Assembly: GCA_044449065.1 (NCBI GenBank)
Contig: JBIOHP010000010.1
Location: 62,001-126,000, forward strand
DNA from: JBIOHP01 sp044449065
Lineage (GTDB): Bacteria > Bacteroidota > Ignavibacteria > UBA10030 > SZUA-254
Length of the DNA stretch: 64,000 nt
Direction of reading: 5' to 3'
Part shown: in pieces, positions 42,309 through 51,423 of the stretch
Layout of the letters: each line of letters begins with the position of its first letter
Position numbering within the stretch: position 1 is the first letter of the stretch
Notes under the pieces: model-generated
Database searches by the model: none
What the model was told of the DNA's origin: nothing
What the model saw: only the letters and a program-made list of their open reading frames with translations
Program-made: the position numbers and the translations under genes

Positions 42309-45300
42309 TTAATAGTCTAACCGAAAACCGAACCGGATTTCGCGAGGGATTCCGTAATTGCTGACTCCCTGGCTCGCATTAGGTCCGTTGAAAAGAGCAT
42401 TGTAGAATGCAGCATATTGTGGTCCGTTGGTCTGCACAGCGGCAATGCCGGTTGGAGTGCTCAGCCAGCCGTCGTTTCCCGGATCGCCCGTACGAGGGTA
42501 GACGTTCACAGCATTGTCTGTTCCGAGTAAGTTTTGTACATAGATGTAAAAATTCACATCGACGCTGCCAAACGAGACTGTCTTATCGATCCTGCCGTCG
42601 AGCTGGAAAAACCATGGTGTTGTCGATGCTCCGATTTCTTCTATCGGTGTGCGGCCACGGGGATCGGTGACACCCGGATCGATAATCTGGAGCAGCGTGA
42701 AGGGATGTCCGCTATTGAACTGAGCAAGGAGATTAATTCCTGATCTTTCAAAAACGGGTCCGCCATCGCCCATGCCAAACCGATAATCGAGAAGAATATT
42801 CCCGCGATGCGTTTCGTTAAAATCCGCAGGGAAAATGTAATGGGGAATAAAGGGACCGCCGGTCGATGCAACCACAGCGCCGGCAAGCGAGGATGGGTTT
42901 GAACCCGTCGTCGCTGCATTCTGAAACGTATAGTTCACCTGGGCTTGAACACGATGCGTCCGACGCAGGGTGAATGCAATCTCCACACCTTCAGTCGTCG
43001 AAAAATCGCCGTTGATAAATGCGGGATATGACTTCTGATTAGCGCCGGCGCCCGGCAAGATCTGCGTATACTGAACCTGATCCGCTATATCCTTGTAGAA
43101 CGCAGTGATATCGAACGATGCAAGGTCCGACGCCTGCTGCTGAAATCCCATTTCATATCCCGTTGTCCGCTCGGGTCGTAATCCAAATCCCGAAGGGTTC
43201 AAAACAAAATTTCCCCCGGCAATATAATGGTATGTGGAACCCATGCCAAGATACGCGTCACGCAAGCGCGACTGCTGGATGAATTTTCCATATTGCGCAT
43301 GAAAAATCGTGCGGTCGGTTACAGGAAAAGAGAACCCAAGTCGGGGACTGATCTGATCAGTCTGGGGAGTTTGTAATAGGCTTGAGGTTGCGATGATCCC
43401 AAGCGAATCGATGGATGTAAGATGCGTGGGATCGACGAAGCTATAACCATCGGATTTGATATGATCATATCTCAATCCGGCTTTGATGACAAGGTCGCTC
43501 AACTGAATTTCGTCTTCGAGGTACGCCGCAGAGTTGATCGGGTGCCGCGGTCCGAAATCGGTAATGTTTCCGTTGAGGATAACATCATTGTCGATCTGGT
43601 TCCCAAACACATCGTACCCATAATTATCCAGACCCGGGTTAAGCTTCCTGAGGAGCACCGTTTTTTGCGCTAAGGTGTAGAGGGGGTTTTGTATTATCTC
43701 CGCCCTTCCCCACGTAGCGCTTGTGCCAGTAGAGATTGTTCCTCCGGCATTGAACCGTCTCATGGTATACCTCATATACTCGCCGCCGAATTTGATTTCG
43801 TGATTTCCGAGTACGGTAGTATAGTCGGCTCTGCCGCCAATTCCGTTCTGATTGATATTATCGTATCCCGCGATAGGCGTACCCGGTTGGTTAATCGAAA
43901 CGCCTGGTCCGTTTGGGATATTGCCGCCGCCAAAAACTGAATAGGCAGTCAACGGGGTTGATTGTTTCAAAAACGTATAGCCAAGGCGAGCATTGGCAGT
44001 CGAGTCACCATACAAATCGAATGCGTTTCCCAGCAATGGATCTTGAGTAATGTTTGAATTGTAGACATAGTTTAAGCTGACGACCAGGTAGCTTTTCGGA
44101 TCCACAGTATATGTCCCCTTGATGTTTCCGGAACCGTCCTTGAATAAATGTTCCGGAGTCCGGGCTGCATTGAGATAATCCGTGAGCTCGATTGGATCGA
44201 ATGCATCTTGAGATCTGAACGATCCCGCGAGACGGATTTGATATGGATATTGATCGAACAGCATTGTCCCGGAATATGCGTATTGATTCGAGGAACCCGC
44301 AAGACGATCTCCCGCCGGATAACTTATATTAAGGGTATCCGCCGCGCTTGTTTTGGGATGCAAGTACGATGGAGCGCTTGATGTAATCAGGGCATTGGGA
44401 CCGGTAAAATTCAAACCCGCCCAAACACGGGGAGTTGGAGTACCGGTAATAGGATCGATTTCCGCGTTCCGGTAAAACGTATTCTGGACACTGCCAAAGA
44501 ATCGAACCGCTTTGCCAGAGACAGGTCCGTTCAATGTAAGGGTGTAATCGGAATATCCATATGAATATGTTCCGAGTGTTTGATTTCCCTGGCTTGCCAT
44601 CTGGTCGGTTTCGCTAAGCAGGCTGACACGCCACGCATCCGCATTGCCGGTGCGCAGCTCGCTTGTGACAATGCCCGCGTTTGCGCCGCCAAATTGAGCG
44701 CTGTACCCGCCGGCCTGCACCTGTATCTGCTGCACTGCCTCCGCCGCAAATGTTACGCCCCTTCCTCCGAAGAGCTTATTCCCAATATCCATTCCTTCAA
44801 GTTGGTAACCGGTTTCATCTAATCTTCCACCCCGGATATAGACGTTATTCCCCAATTGCACAACACCGGGTTGCAATTGCACCGCTGCATCAATACCGCG
44901 GCTCGGGAGCTTTGCGAAGAATTCGTTATCAATAATGCGCACAGCGTTTGTAGCGCTCTTATTCACCAGTGGACGTTCCGCGACAATTTCAACTGTTGGT
45001 ACCTGAACACCCACTGCCGGAAGTTCAAAATTTTGTTCGGTGGTCAAATCGTTATAAACCCGGATATTGGATATTGTTATCGCTTGATATCCGATATAAC
45101 TTACTTTCAGGGTGTAGGTATTGGCGGAAACGTTGAGGATGAGATATTTCCCATCCACATCCGAAACCGCGCCCTCCGTCGTGCCTTCTATTACTACACT
45201 TGCCCCGACTAAAGGTTCTTTCGATGCTTTATCGACTACCTTTCCCTTGATCTTTCCCGCTCCTGCGAATACTAATTGAGGAAGGAGAATGATTACGATG

Positions 45301-45323
45301 ATACATACTATGCGTTTGATCAT
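42309..45323 (-). CDS. TonB-dependent receptor with carboxypeptidase-like N-terminal domain
   Basis: 1004 residues. A signal peptide (about 1-20) is followed by a CarboxypepD_reg-like domain (about 24-105: GKVVDKASKEPLVGASVV, DVDGKYLILNV), a plug (about 115-230: YIRGGRLDETGYQLEG, YSAQFGGANAGIV) and a large barrel ending in REIRFGFRLDY. AAAGGAG lies 7 bases before the ATG. It imports an unknown large or scarce substrate with TonB energy. There is no SusD gene; the next genes are a giant exoprotein and a PorV-like protein, an arrangement seen in Ignavibacteria and relatives. Confidence 0.88.
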   Translation of the reverse strand: MIKRIVCIIVIILLPQLVFAGAGKIKGKVVDKASKEPLVGASVVIEGTTEGAVSDVDGKYLILNVSANTYTLKVSYIGYQAITISNIRVYNDLTTEQNFELPAVGVQVPTVEIVAERPLVNKSATNAVRIIDNEFFAKLPSRGIDAAVQLQPGVVQLGNNVYIRGGRLDETGYQLEGMDIGNKLFGGRGVTFAAEAVQQIQVQAGGYSAQFGGANAGIVTSELRTGNADAWRVSLLSETDQMASQGNQTLGTYSYGYSDYTLTLNGPVSGKAVRFFGSVQNTFYRNAEIDPITGTPTPRVWAGLNFTGPNALITSSAPSYLHPKTSAADTLNISYPAGDRLAGSSNQYAYSGTMLFDQYPYQIRLAGSFRSQDAFDPIELTDYLNAARTPEHLFKDGSGNIKGTYTVDPKSYLVVSLNYVYNSNITQDPLLGNAFDLYGDSTANARLGYTFLKQSTPLTAYSVFGGGNIPNGPGVSINQPGTPIAGYDNINQNGIGGRADYTTVLGNHEIKFGGEYMRYTMRRFNAGGTISTGTSATWGRAEIIQNPLYTLAQKTVLLRKLNPGLDNYGYDVFGNQIDNDVILNGNITDFGPRHPINSAAYLEDEIQLSDLVIKAGLRYDHIKSDGYSFVDPTHLTSIDSLGIIATSSLLQTPQTDQISPRLGFSFPVTDRTIFHAQYGKFIQQSRLRDAYLGMGSTYHYIAGGNFVLNPSGFGLRPERTTGYEMGFQQQASDLASFDITAFYKDIADQVQYTQILPGAGANQKSYPAFINGDFSTTEGVEIAFTLRRTHRVQAQVNYTFQNAATTGSNPSSLAGAVVASTGGPFIPHYIFPADFNETHRGNILLDYRFGMGDGGPVFERSGINLLAQFNSGHPFTLLQIIDPGVTDPRGRTPIEEIGASTTPWFFQLDGRIDKTVSFGSVDVNFYIYVQNLLGTDNAVNVYPRTGDPGNDGWLSTPTGIAAVQTNGPQYAAFYNALFNGPNASQGVSNYGIPREIRFGFRLDY

Positions 45324-45874
45324 AAATCACTCCTTTAAGAAATTAATACTTTGAGTACAATCGGCTATGGTCATGCCTGATGAAATGAGACAACTTAAAA
45401 ATTTTATATTATATAAGGGTTTGGCGCTTCCACCGAACATGCATATCTCCATGCATTATGATCGTGAATCATACACATTCTACAGAATTAAACTGCGGTG
45501 AATCTGATGATACTCTCACTATGAGATGCATGCGGGATATAGGGGCTGTAGGGGAATAATAATAATGCGAAGGTACGACTATTGGATGTTGTTCCCTTTG
45601 TCGCCTCTTTGAAATACTAATTAAGACTATGTTCACCATACAAAACAATAATCAAGTTGTTTCTTTAAGGCAGTGCACAATTAATTTTGCACTAATTTTG
45701 AACACAGGCTTTATTGGTATCGGACGAAACTACTTTGATGTCCGGCTTAAATAAAGCTTAAATCTGTATTTTAACGCAAGCCCAGAAGTACCTGCATTAA
45801 AGTACTTTTCCTTACGAGAATATAATTAATCCCAGTTCGGTTGTCAAGGAAAATCTATAAAAATATTAGAAAAA
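45324..45874. other. Long intergenic region upstream of the TonB receptor operon
   Basis: 551 bases, AT-rich, between serA (its 3' end) and the start of the receptor gene, both on the minus strand. It should hold the receptor operon promoter. I see no riboswitch, terminator or repeat that I can support. Confidence 0.4.
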
Positions 45875-47455
45875 TTAAATAAATGCCTTTTTAACGTCAA
45901 TTAAGCCGTTTATTTTGGATATTTGATTCAACGCTTCGTTTGGTATTTCGCTGTCAACGCTGATAATTGTCAACGCCTCTTTACCAACCCCATACCTGCC
46001 CAACGCCATACCCGCAATATTGACATTATATTTTGCTAATATCGAACTCACTGCCGCGACGATGCCTGGTTTATCGTCATTCGAGTAGAGCAGGAGATGA
46101 CCTTCGGGATTAATCTCAAAATGAAAATCATTAATTTTCACAATACGGATATTTTTATTTCCAAAAACAGCTCCGGAAATACTCCGTTCTTCTTCCCTGG
46201 TTTTATATCCCGCCGTTAGATAGTTTGCGTACAACGAATGTTCGCCCCCTTGCTGAACTTCAAGTCGGATACCCCTTTCTTTTGCAATGAACGGCGCGTT
46301 GAGGTAATTTAATGAAACATCGAGATGAAAACTCAAAAACCCTTTCAAGAATGCCGCGCACAATGCTTCAATTGAATCAGTTAGCAATTTCCCTTCCACC
46401 TCCAAACTTAATGCGCCATGTTTTTCGCTCATTATTTGAACGAGTAGAATTCCTAATTTTTCCGCCAGGAGTAAATACGGCGCCAATTCCGGTCGCATCG
46501 CGGAGCTGATCACATCGGCGTTCACGCTGCCGGCAATTCCTCTTTCTTTTAGCGCGTCGCAAATTTGATGAGCGATTTGTATTGCAACTTTCTCCTGCGC
46601 TTCTTCGGTAGAAGCGCCCAGATGCGGCGTCGCAATTACATCGGGATGCTGCAGAAGAGGGATTTTTCCCGGCGGCTCCTGGGAGAATACATCAAGCGCC
46701 GCTCCTCCCACCTGACCCGCTGTGAGAGCGGCGAGCAACGCCTCTTCATTGACGATCCCTCCCCTCGCGCAGTTGATAATTCGAACGCCCCGCTTGCATT
46801 GAGCAAGAGTTTCATCGTTCAATATATTTTTTGTTTCATTTGATAGAGGCGTGTGGATCGAGATGAAATCGGAACATTTTAAGAGGTATTGAAAATCAAC
46901 AAGCTCAATTCCTAATTCACGAGCGGCAGAGGAGGAGAGAATCGGATCGTACGCAATCACCTTCATCCCGAATGCCGCGCATCGAATAGCCACCTCTTTA
47001 CCGACTTTTCCCAGACCAAGAACTCCCAGGGTCTTCCCCATCAGCTCGACCCCGATAAATTTTTTTCGTTCCCATTCACCGCGTTTTACACTTTGATCCG
47101 CCTGCGGAATCTTGCGAGCTAACGATAACATTATCGATATGGTATGTTCGGCAGTAGATACAGTATTTCCTCCCGGCGTGTTCATAACAATAATTCCCTT
47201 GCGGGTGGCGGCGTCGACGTCGATATTATCCACTCCCGCGCCGGCGCGACCGATAATCTTTAAATGAACGCCGGCATTGATTATTTCGGATGTGACTTTC
47301 GTTGAACTTCTCACAACCAACGCCTCATAATTTCCAATAACCGCTTTCAGCCCCGCTGAATCCAAGCCCGTATTGATATCCACCTCAAAGCCCTCTTCAC
47401 GGAAAATATCGGCACACTGAGAATCAATCGAGTCGGAAATTAATATTCGCGCCAT
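45875..47455 (-). CDS. serA: D-3-phosphoglycerate dehydrogenase with ACT domain
   Basis: 526 residues from ATG 47455 (MARILISDSI). The long form: substrate-binding domain, NAD domain with LGVLGLGKVGKEV (about 148-160), catalytic Arg in NCARGGIV, Glu, and His in TPHLGAST. An intervening ASB domain (about 330-450) and a C-terminal ACT domain (about 455-526, DKPGIVAAVSSILA) that senses serine follow. It makes 3-phosphohydroxypyruvate, the first step of serine synthesis. It lies just downstream of a class V aminotransferase that could do the next step. Confidence 0.93.
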   Translation of the reverse strand: MARILISDSIDSQCADIFREEGFEVDINTGLDSAGLKAVIGNYEALVVRSSTKVTSEIINAGVHLKIIGRAGAGVDNIDVDAATRKGIIVMNTPGGNTVSTAEHTISIMLSLARKIPQADQSVKRGEWERKKFIGVELMGKTLGVLGLGKVGKEVAIRCAAFGMKVIAYDPILSSSAARELGIELVDFQYLLKCSDFISIHTPLSNETKNILNDETLAQCKRGVRIINCARGGIVNEEALLAALTAGQVGGAALDVFSQEPPGKIPLLQHPDVIATPHLGASTEEAQEKVAIQIAHQICDALKERGIAGSVNADVISSAMRPELAPYLLLAEKLGILLVQIMSEKHGALSLEVEGKLLTDSIEALCAAFLKGFLSFHLDVSLNYLNAPFIAKERGIRLEVQQGGEHSLYANYLTAGYKTREEERSISGAVFGNKNIRIVKINDFHFEINPEGHLLLYSNDDKPGIVAAVSSILAKYNVNIAGMALGRYGVGKEALTIISVDSEIPNEALNQISKINGLIDVKKAFI

Positions 47456-47476
47456 ACCGATCACGCTATCAGCCGA

Positions 47477-48619
47477 TCAGCGAAAATTTTCATACGTTTC
47501 CTGTACTGCTTTTACGCCGGCTCCGGTTGAAAATTTCCAGCCGCATTCTTTCAGCGTATACTCTAGCGCCCCAATCACCCCAAGCGCGTCGATTTGATCA
47601 TAATAACCGAGATGCGAAATTCGAAAAATTTTCCCCGCGTAGTCATCCTGCCCTCCAGCGATGGTGATACCGTAGGTTTGTTTTAAGATTTTATTGAATG
47701 ATTTCCATGCCACTCCTGTGGGGAGCCAGGCGGGAGTAACCGCGAAGGAAGGTGAATCGGAAAAGAGTTTCAATCCCAATGCCTGCACGCCGTTCCGAAT
47801 GGATGTGGCGAGTAATTTGTGCCGCTGCCATATTCGTTGCATAGTTTCGTTACGAATCATTTCCAGCGCCGTATCAAGACCAACTATTAATGAAATTGCA
47901 GGTGTCCACGGGGTCGTATTCTCCTCAAATGATTTCAATGCTTTCCGTAGATCAAAGTAAAATTTCGGAAGGGAGGAATTTTTCATTGCATCGATTGCAC
48001 GGTTACTTAATACGACAAACGCTAAACCGGGAGGAATCATGAGCCCTTTTTGCGAGCCGGTGACGCAGGCGTCTATTCCCCATTCATCAAACCGAAATTC
48101 ATGAGCGCCGATAGAAGTAATTCCATCGACACAGACAAGAGCGGAAGAGTGTTCGTGTATAACTTTAGCGAGAGATTTGACGTCGGTCGCCGTGCCGGTG
48201 GATGTTTCACTATGCGTTAGATAAACGGCTTTCGCATTCGGCGCCTGTTTCAACGCAGCGGTGATCTGCTCAGGAGTGGGAGCTTTTCCCCAATCATTCT
48301 TGATCTCGATGGCGTTCAAACCAAAAGCTTTTGGCATCTTCACCCAGCGCTCGCCGAATTTTCCACCATTCACAGAGATAATAGTATCTCCGGGCGAGAA
48401 TAAACTCACAAACGTTGCCTCCACCCCTCCTGTTCCGGAACACGTAAGCGTCAATACCGGTTGTGTTGTCTGAAAAAGGTATTGCAAGTTTTTATTTACC
48501 CGTTCGAACATCACGCTGAATTCGGGATTGCGATGATGAATCATCGGTTCAGCCATTTTGAGCATTACTGTTTCTGGAACAGGTGTCGGTCCGGGCGTAA
48601 AAAGACGTTTTTTGAACAT
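47477..48619 (-). CDS. Class V aminotransferase (serine-glyoxylate/phosphoserine type)
   Basis: 380 residues, PLP-dependent. LFTPGPTPVPETV and HHRNPEF at the N-terminus and the PLP Lys in TGSQKGLMIPPGLAF (about residue 195) mark the alanine/serine-glyoxylate aminotransferase branch, not SerC. Some organisms use this branch for phosphoserine transamination, and here it lies 21 bases upstream of serA. The pair could therefore form a serine pathway with a non-SerC enzyme. The alternative is glyoxylate or hydrogenase-linked transamination. Confidence 0.87.
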   Translation of the reverse strand: MFKKRLFTPGPTPVPETVMLKMAEPMIHHRNPEFSVMFERVNKNLQYLFQTTQPVLTLTCSGTGGVEATFVSLFSPGDTIISVNGGKFGERWVKMPKAFGLNAIEIKNDWGKAPTPEQITAALKQAPNAKAVYLTHSETSTGTATDVKSLAKVIHEHSSALVCVDGITSIGAHEFRFDEWGIDACVTGSQKGLMIPPGLAFVVLSNRAIDAMKNSSLPKFYFDLRKALKSFEENTTPWTPAISLIVGLDTALEMIRNETMQRIWQRHKLLATSIRNGVQALGLKLFSDSPSFAVTPAWLPTGVAWKSFNKILKQTYGITIAGGQDDYAGKIFRISHLGYYDQIDALGVIGALEYTLKECGWKFSTGAGVKAVQETYENFR

Positions 48620-48805
48620 GAATGTGTTTGCGTGATGTTACTCTATTAAATTATGTTATCATAGTAAGCAAAATGAATGAAAATTCCCATTTCATTCCTC
48701 ATCAACTTATTTTGATGATGAATAATTCGAACGTAGGATTGGCAAGAACTTCCCCTTACCGCAACGTGCGGATGAGACGCTTGTTATAACGAAGGAAAAA
48801 GTCTT

Positions 48806-50560
48806 TTATTGAGTCCCCGAATTCGCCGTGGTATCTGCCGGCGCCGCCGCTGGTTTTTCATATACGATCTTCCCGCCAACGATTGTCATATCCACGTCCG
48901 TTTTCAAAATCTCTTCGGGAGGAATTTGCATAATGTCTTTGGAAAGCACAGTTAAATCAGCCCATTGCCCAGGGCGAATTTGGCCCTTCGTATTTTCTTC
49001 AAACGAACCATATGCAGCCCATGTAGTAAAAGCCCGCGCGGCTTGAAGCCGGGTCATCCGTTCTTCCCATCTCCAGCCATCCTGCGGGTAGCCGGTGCGG
49101 TCTCGCCGCGTAATTGCAGCGTAAAATCCCCAGAGTGGGTTAGGACTTTCCACGGGAAAATCTGAACCGGCGATAATATCCGCTCCTGTTTTGAGCACCG
49201 ATTGCCAGGCGTACGCGCCTTTAATGCGTTCGGAACCGAGCCGGAGCTCCGCCCAATACATATCGGATGTGCCATGGGTTGGCTGCATGCTCGGGAGCAC
49301 TCCTATTTGTTTGAAGCGGGGAATATCTGATTGCTCGAGTATCTGCGCGTGCTCAATCCTCCATCGCGGTGAAATAGATTTATTTGGAACTGAATTCAAA
49401 ACTTTCTCGTACTCGTTCAACACGATATGATTTGCCCTATCGCCAATCGCATGAACGCAAACCTGAAAACCATGTTGCAGCGCTTGCTGACAGATCGAAT
49501 CTAATTCTGATTCATGGGTGAGCGTCAATCCACGGTTGCCGGGATCATCCGAATACGAATCGAGCAGCGCAGCGCCGCGCGAACCGAGAGCGCCATCCAT
49601 ATACAGTTTGATCGCGCGGACGGTGAGCATTCCGTTTCCGTACCCAACTTCCTTGCCGTGCTCAAGGTAATATTGCCATGCGTTTGTGCCGGGACGAGTT
49701 TCATCAAGCGAGGTGGTCGCATCGCCAATCGCCGCATAAATTCTGATCGGGCATTCACCTTCATCGATTAACTTTTTATAGATTTCGATTGTCTGGAGAT
49801 CAACACCCATATCATGCACTTCGGTCAAACCCAATTTTGCGCATTCGTGAGTGGCAAGCTTCAATCGCTCGGCAATTTCATCAGCAGTAAGCTCGGGGAT
49901 AATTTTATCGATAAGATTCATTGCATTATCGACCAAGACGCCGGTTGGCACCCCCTTTACATCGCGGTAAATTTTTCCGCCATCGGGATCGGGAGTGGCG
50001 GCGGTTACTCCGGCAATTTGCAGCACTTTTGAGTTAACCCACATCGCATGTCCATCAACGCGGCGTAGGACGACGGGATTATTTGGCGAAACTTTATCTA
50101 ATATTTCATGATCGGGAAATTCTTCCTTCTGCCATCTATTTTGATCCCACCCCCTGCCATAAATCCACTGCTCCGTATGCACAGCATGCACTTTCCCTGC
50201 GACTAAATCGGCAATTTGCTGCGCGGAGGTTGTTCCGACAAGGTCGAGATTTTGTAAATATCCCCCCTCGCCTAACACGTGCCCGTGCCCATCGATAAAC
50301 CCCGGAAACACCGTTTTCCCTTGCAAATCGACCACTTTTACATTTTTATATTCCTGGAGCATGGAAGCAGTTGTGCCGACTTCTATAATCCTGTTACCGT
50401 GGATTGCTACCGCTTCGGCAACATGATCTTCCGTATCGAGCAGGTAAAATCTTCCGTTAATCAATATCATATTTGCCTCACGATTGGTTGTATAGATGAA
50501 ATAAAAAAAGGTCGCCAGCGCGGCAACAATAAAAATAACAATCGGTAATTTTCGTGGCAT
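48806..50560 (-). CDS. YtcJ-like amidohydrolase
   Basis: 584 residues. An N-terminal hydrophobic segment (about 5-23) serves as signal or anchor, followed by a composite amidohydrolase barrel. Metal ligands include DGHGH (about 90-94), HAIGDRANH, RIEHAQIL and GSDFPVE with the final Asp. The TVFPGFIDGHGH and GQIRPGQWADLTVLSKD ends are typical of the YtcJ/LAF3 subgroup (Amidohydro_3). Substrate unknown. The hydrophobic N-terminus suggests an exported enzyme tethered to the envelope. It stands alone. Confidence 0.88.
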   Translation of the reverse strand: MPRKLPIVIFIVAALATFFYFIYTTNREANMILINGRFYLLDTEDHVAEAVAIHGNRIIEVGTTASMLQEYKNVKVVDLQGKTVFPGFIDGHGHVLGEGGYLQNLDLVGTTSAQQIADLVAGKVHAVHTEQWIYGRGWDQNRWQKEEFPDHEILDKVSPNNPVVLRRVDGHAMWVNSKVLQIAGVTAATPDPDGGKIYRDVKGVPTGVLVDNAMNLIDKIIPELTADEIAERLKLATHECAKLGLTEVHDMGVDLQTIEIYKKLIDEGECPIRIYAAIGDATTSLDETRPGTNAWQYYLEHGKEVGYGNGMLTVRAIKLYMDGALGSRGAALLDSYSDDPGNRGLTLTHESELDSICQQALQHGFQVCVHAIGDRANHIVLNEYEKVLNSVPNKSISPRWRIEHAQILEQSDIPRFKQIGVLPSMQPTHGTSDMYWAELRLGSERIKGAYAWQSVLKTGADIIAGSDFPVESPNPLWGFYAAITRRDRTGYPQDGWRWEERMTRLQAARAFTTWAAYGSFEENTKGQIRPGQWADLTVLSKDIMQIPPEEILKTDVDMTIVGGKIVYEKPAAAPADTTANSGTQ

Positions 50561-50988
50561 TGTTAGTCCTTAAGATGAAGATCTGAGTTTATGCAGGTAC
50601 AGCGATAATGATGTGCGGGAAATATAAAAATTATTCGGGATAAATCCTAAAGGAAGGGTGTTGATGTAAATCTGACATCCGGGTATGTTACAGGTATCTA
50701 AATGATTATAGAGAATAATTTGGAAAATGTAAATGGTGGGGGTTTGAGGATGCAAACACCTACAAAATTCCACGCGATTAATGATGATATGTATCGTAGG
50801 GGTGCGGGCGAAGCAATTTAACTACCATATGGGAAACGTCAAACACCAGCTGGGTAAAATAATTATTTATAGAATTTGGTAAAAAGGACATCTGCTTTAA
50901 AATTCATAAAAAGTCAGCACTATTAGCGTTTATAATAATATTTTTGAGAAATAAACACTTGATATTTATCATTTTAAGATGGTAATCC
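50561..50988. other. AT-rich gap between divergent genes
   Basis: No gene or repeat is recognised. It is markedly more AT-rich than the flanking coding regions. Confidence 0.4.
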
Positions 50989-51096
50989 ATGCATAATTTT
51001 AAAATTACTTGCTCTATTATTATTTTAGTTATATTACCTGTAGCATATTATAGTATCATCTTATCTTTTGGAGTTATTTTATACCGTAATTTTTAG
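50989..51096 (+). CDS. Possible 35-residue membrane peptide
   Basis: A frame of 35 codons and a stop encodes MHNFKITCSIIILVILPVAY followed by a further hydrophobic stretch and a basic end. It would form one transmembrane helix. There is no convincing Shine-Dalgarno site, and the region is AT-rich, where chance frames are hydrophobic. It precedes an intrinsic terminator by 130 bases. Low confidence. Confidence 0.3.
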   Translation: MHNFKITCSIIILVILPVAYYSIILSFGVILYRNF

Positions 51097-51099
51097 CAA

Positions 51100-51267
51100 A
51101 TCTCGATGTAAACTGTAATAGGTCGTTATTACAGGAAAACGAAGTAACGGATGGAAACTAAAAATATAGTTAAGATTTCAACTTTAGAGATTTTCTTACA
51201 CTTTACCTTTACAGGAGTTTATTAGTAAACCTGCATGCGCTATAGTTGTGCGCGGCAGGTTTTTTTA
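51100..51267 (+). ncRNA. Candidate structured transcript or leader
   Basis: CTGTAATA/TATTACAG form a perfect 8-base-pair hairpin (51113-51134), and 95 bases later comes a strong terminator. No supported gene lies upstream on this strand. The region may be a small RNA, or the attenuated leader of the lipoprotein gene starting at 51424. It fits no RNA family I know. Confidence 0.35.
51227..51267 (+). terminator. Intrinsic terminator without an upstream gene
   Basis: AAACCTGC pairs with GCAGGTTT, with further GCGC pairing inside, and seven T follow. The nearest gene on this strand starts 157 bases downstream. Confidence 0.85.
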
Positions 51268-51423
51268 TTGCCTTAGATAATCTAAAATCATTTACCTTTA
51301 AAAATCTGATTTTATGAAATTCTATATCAATATTTTTTTAAATTTTAATCAGTTGTCTCAACAGTGCGGACTGAAAACTCGGACCGCAGATTATTTATTA
51401 ACGAGATCATAGAAAGATCGATT

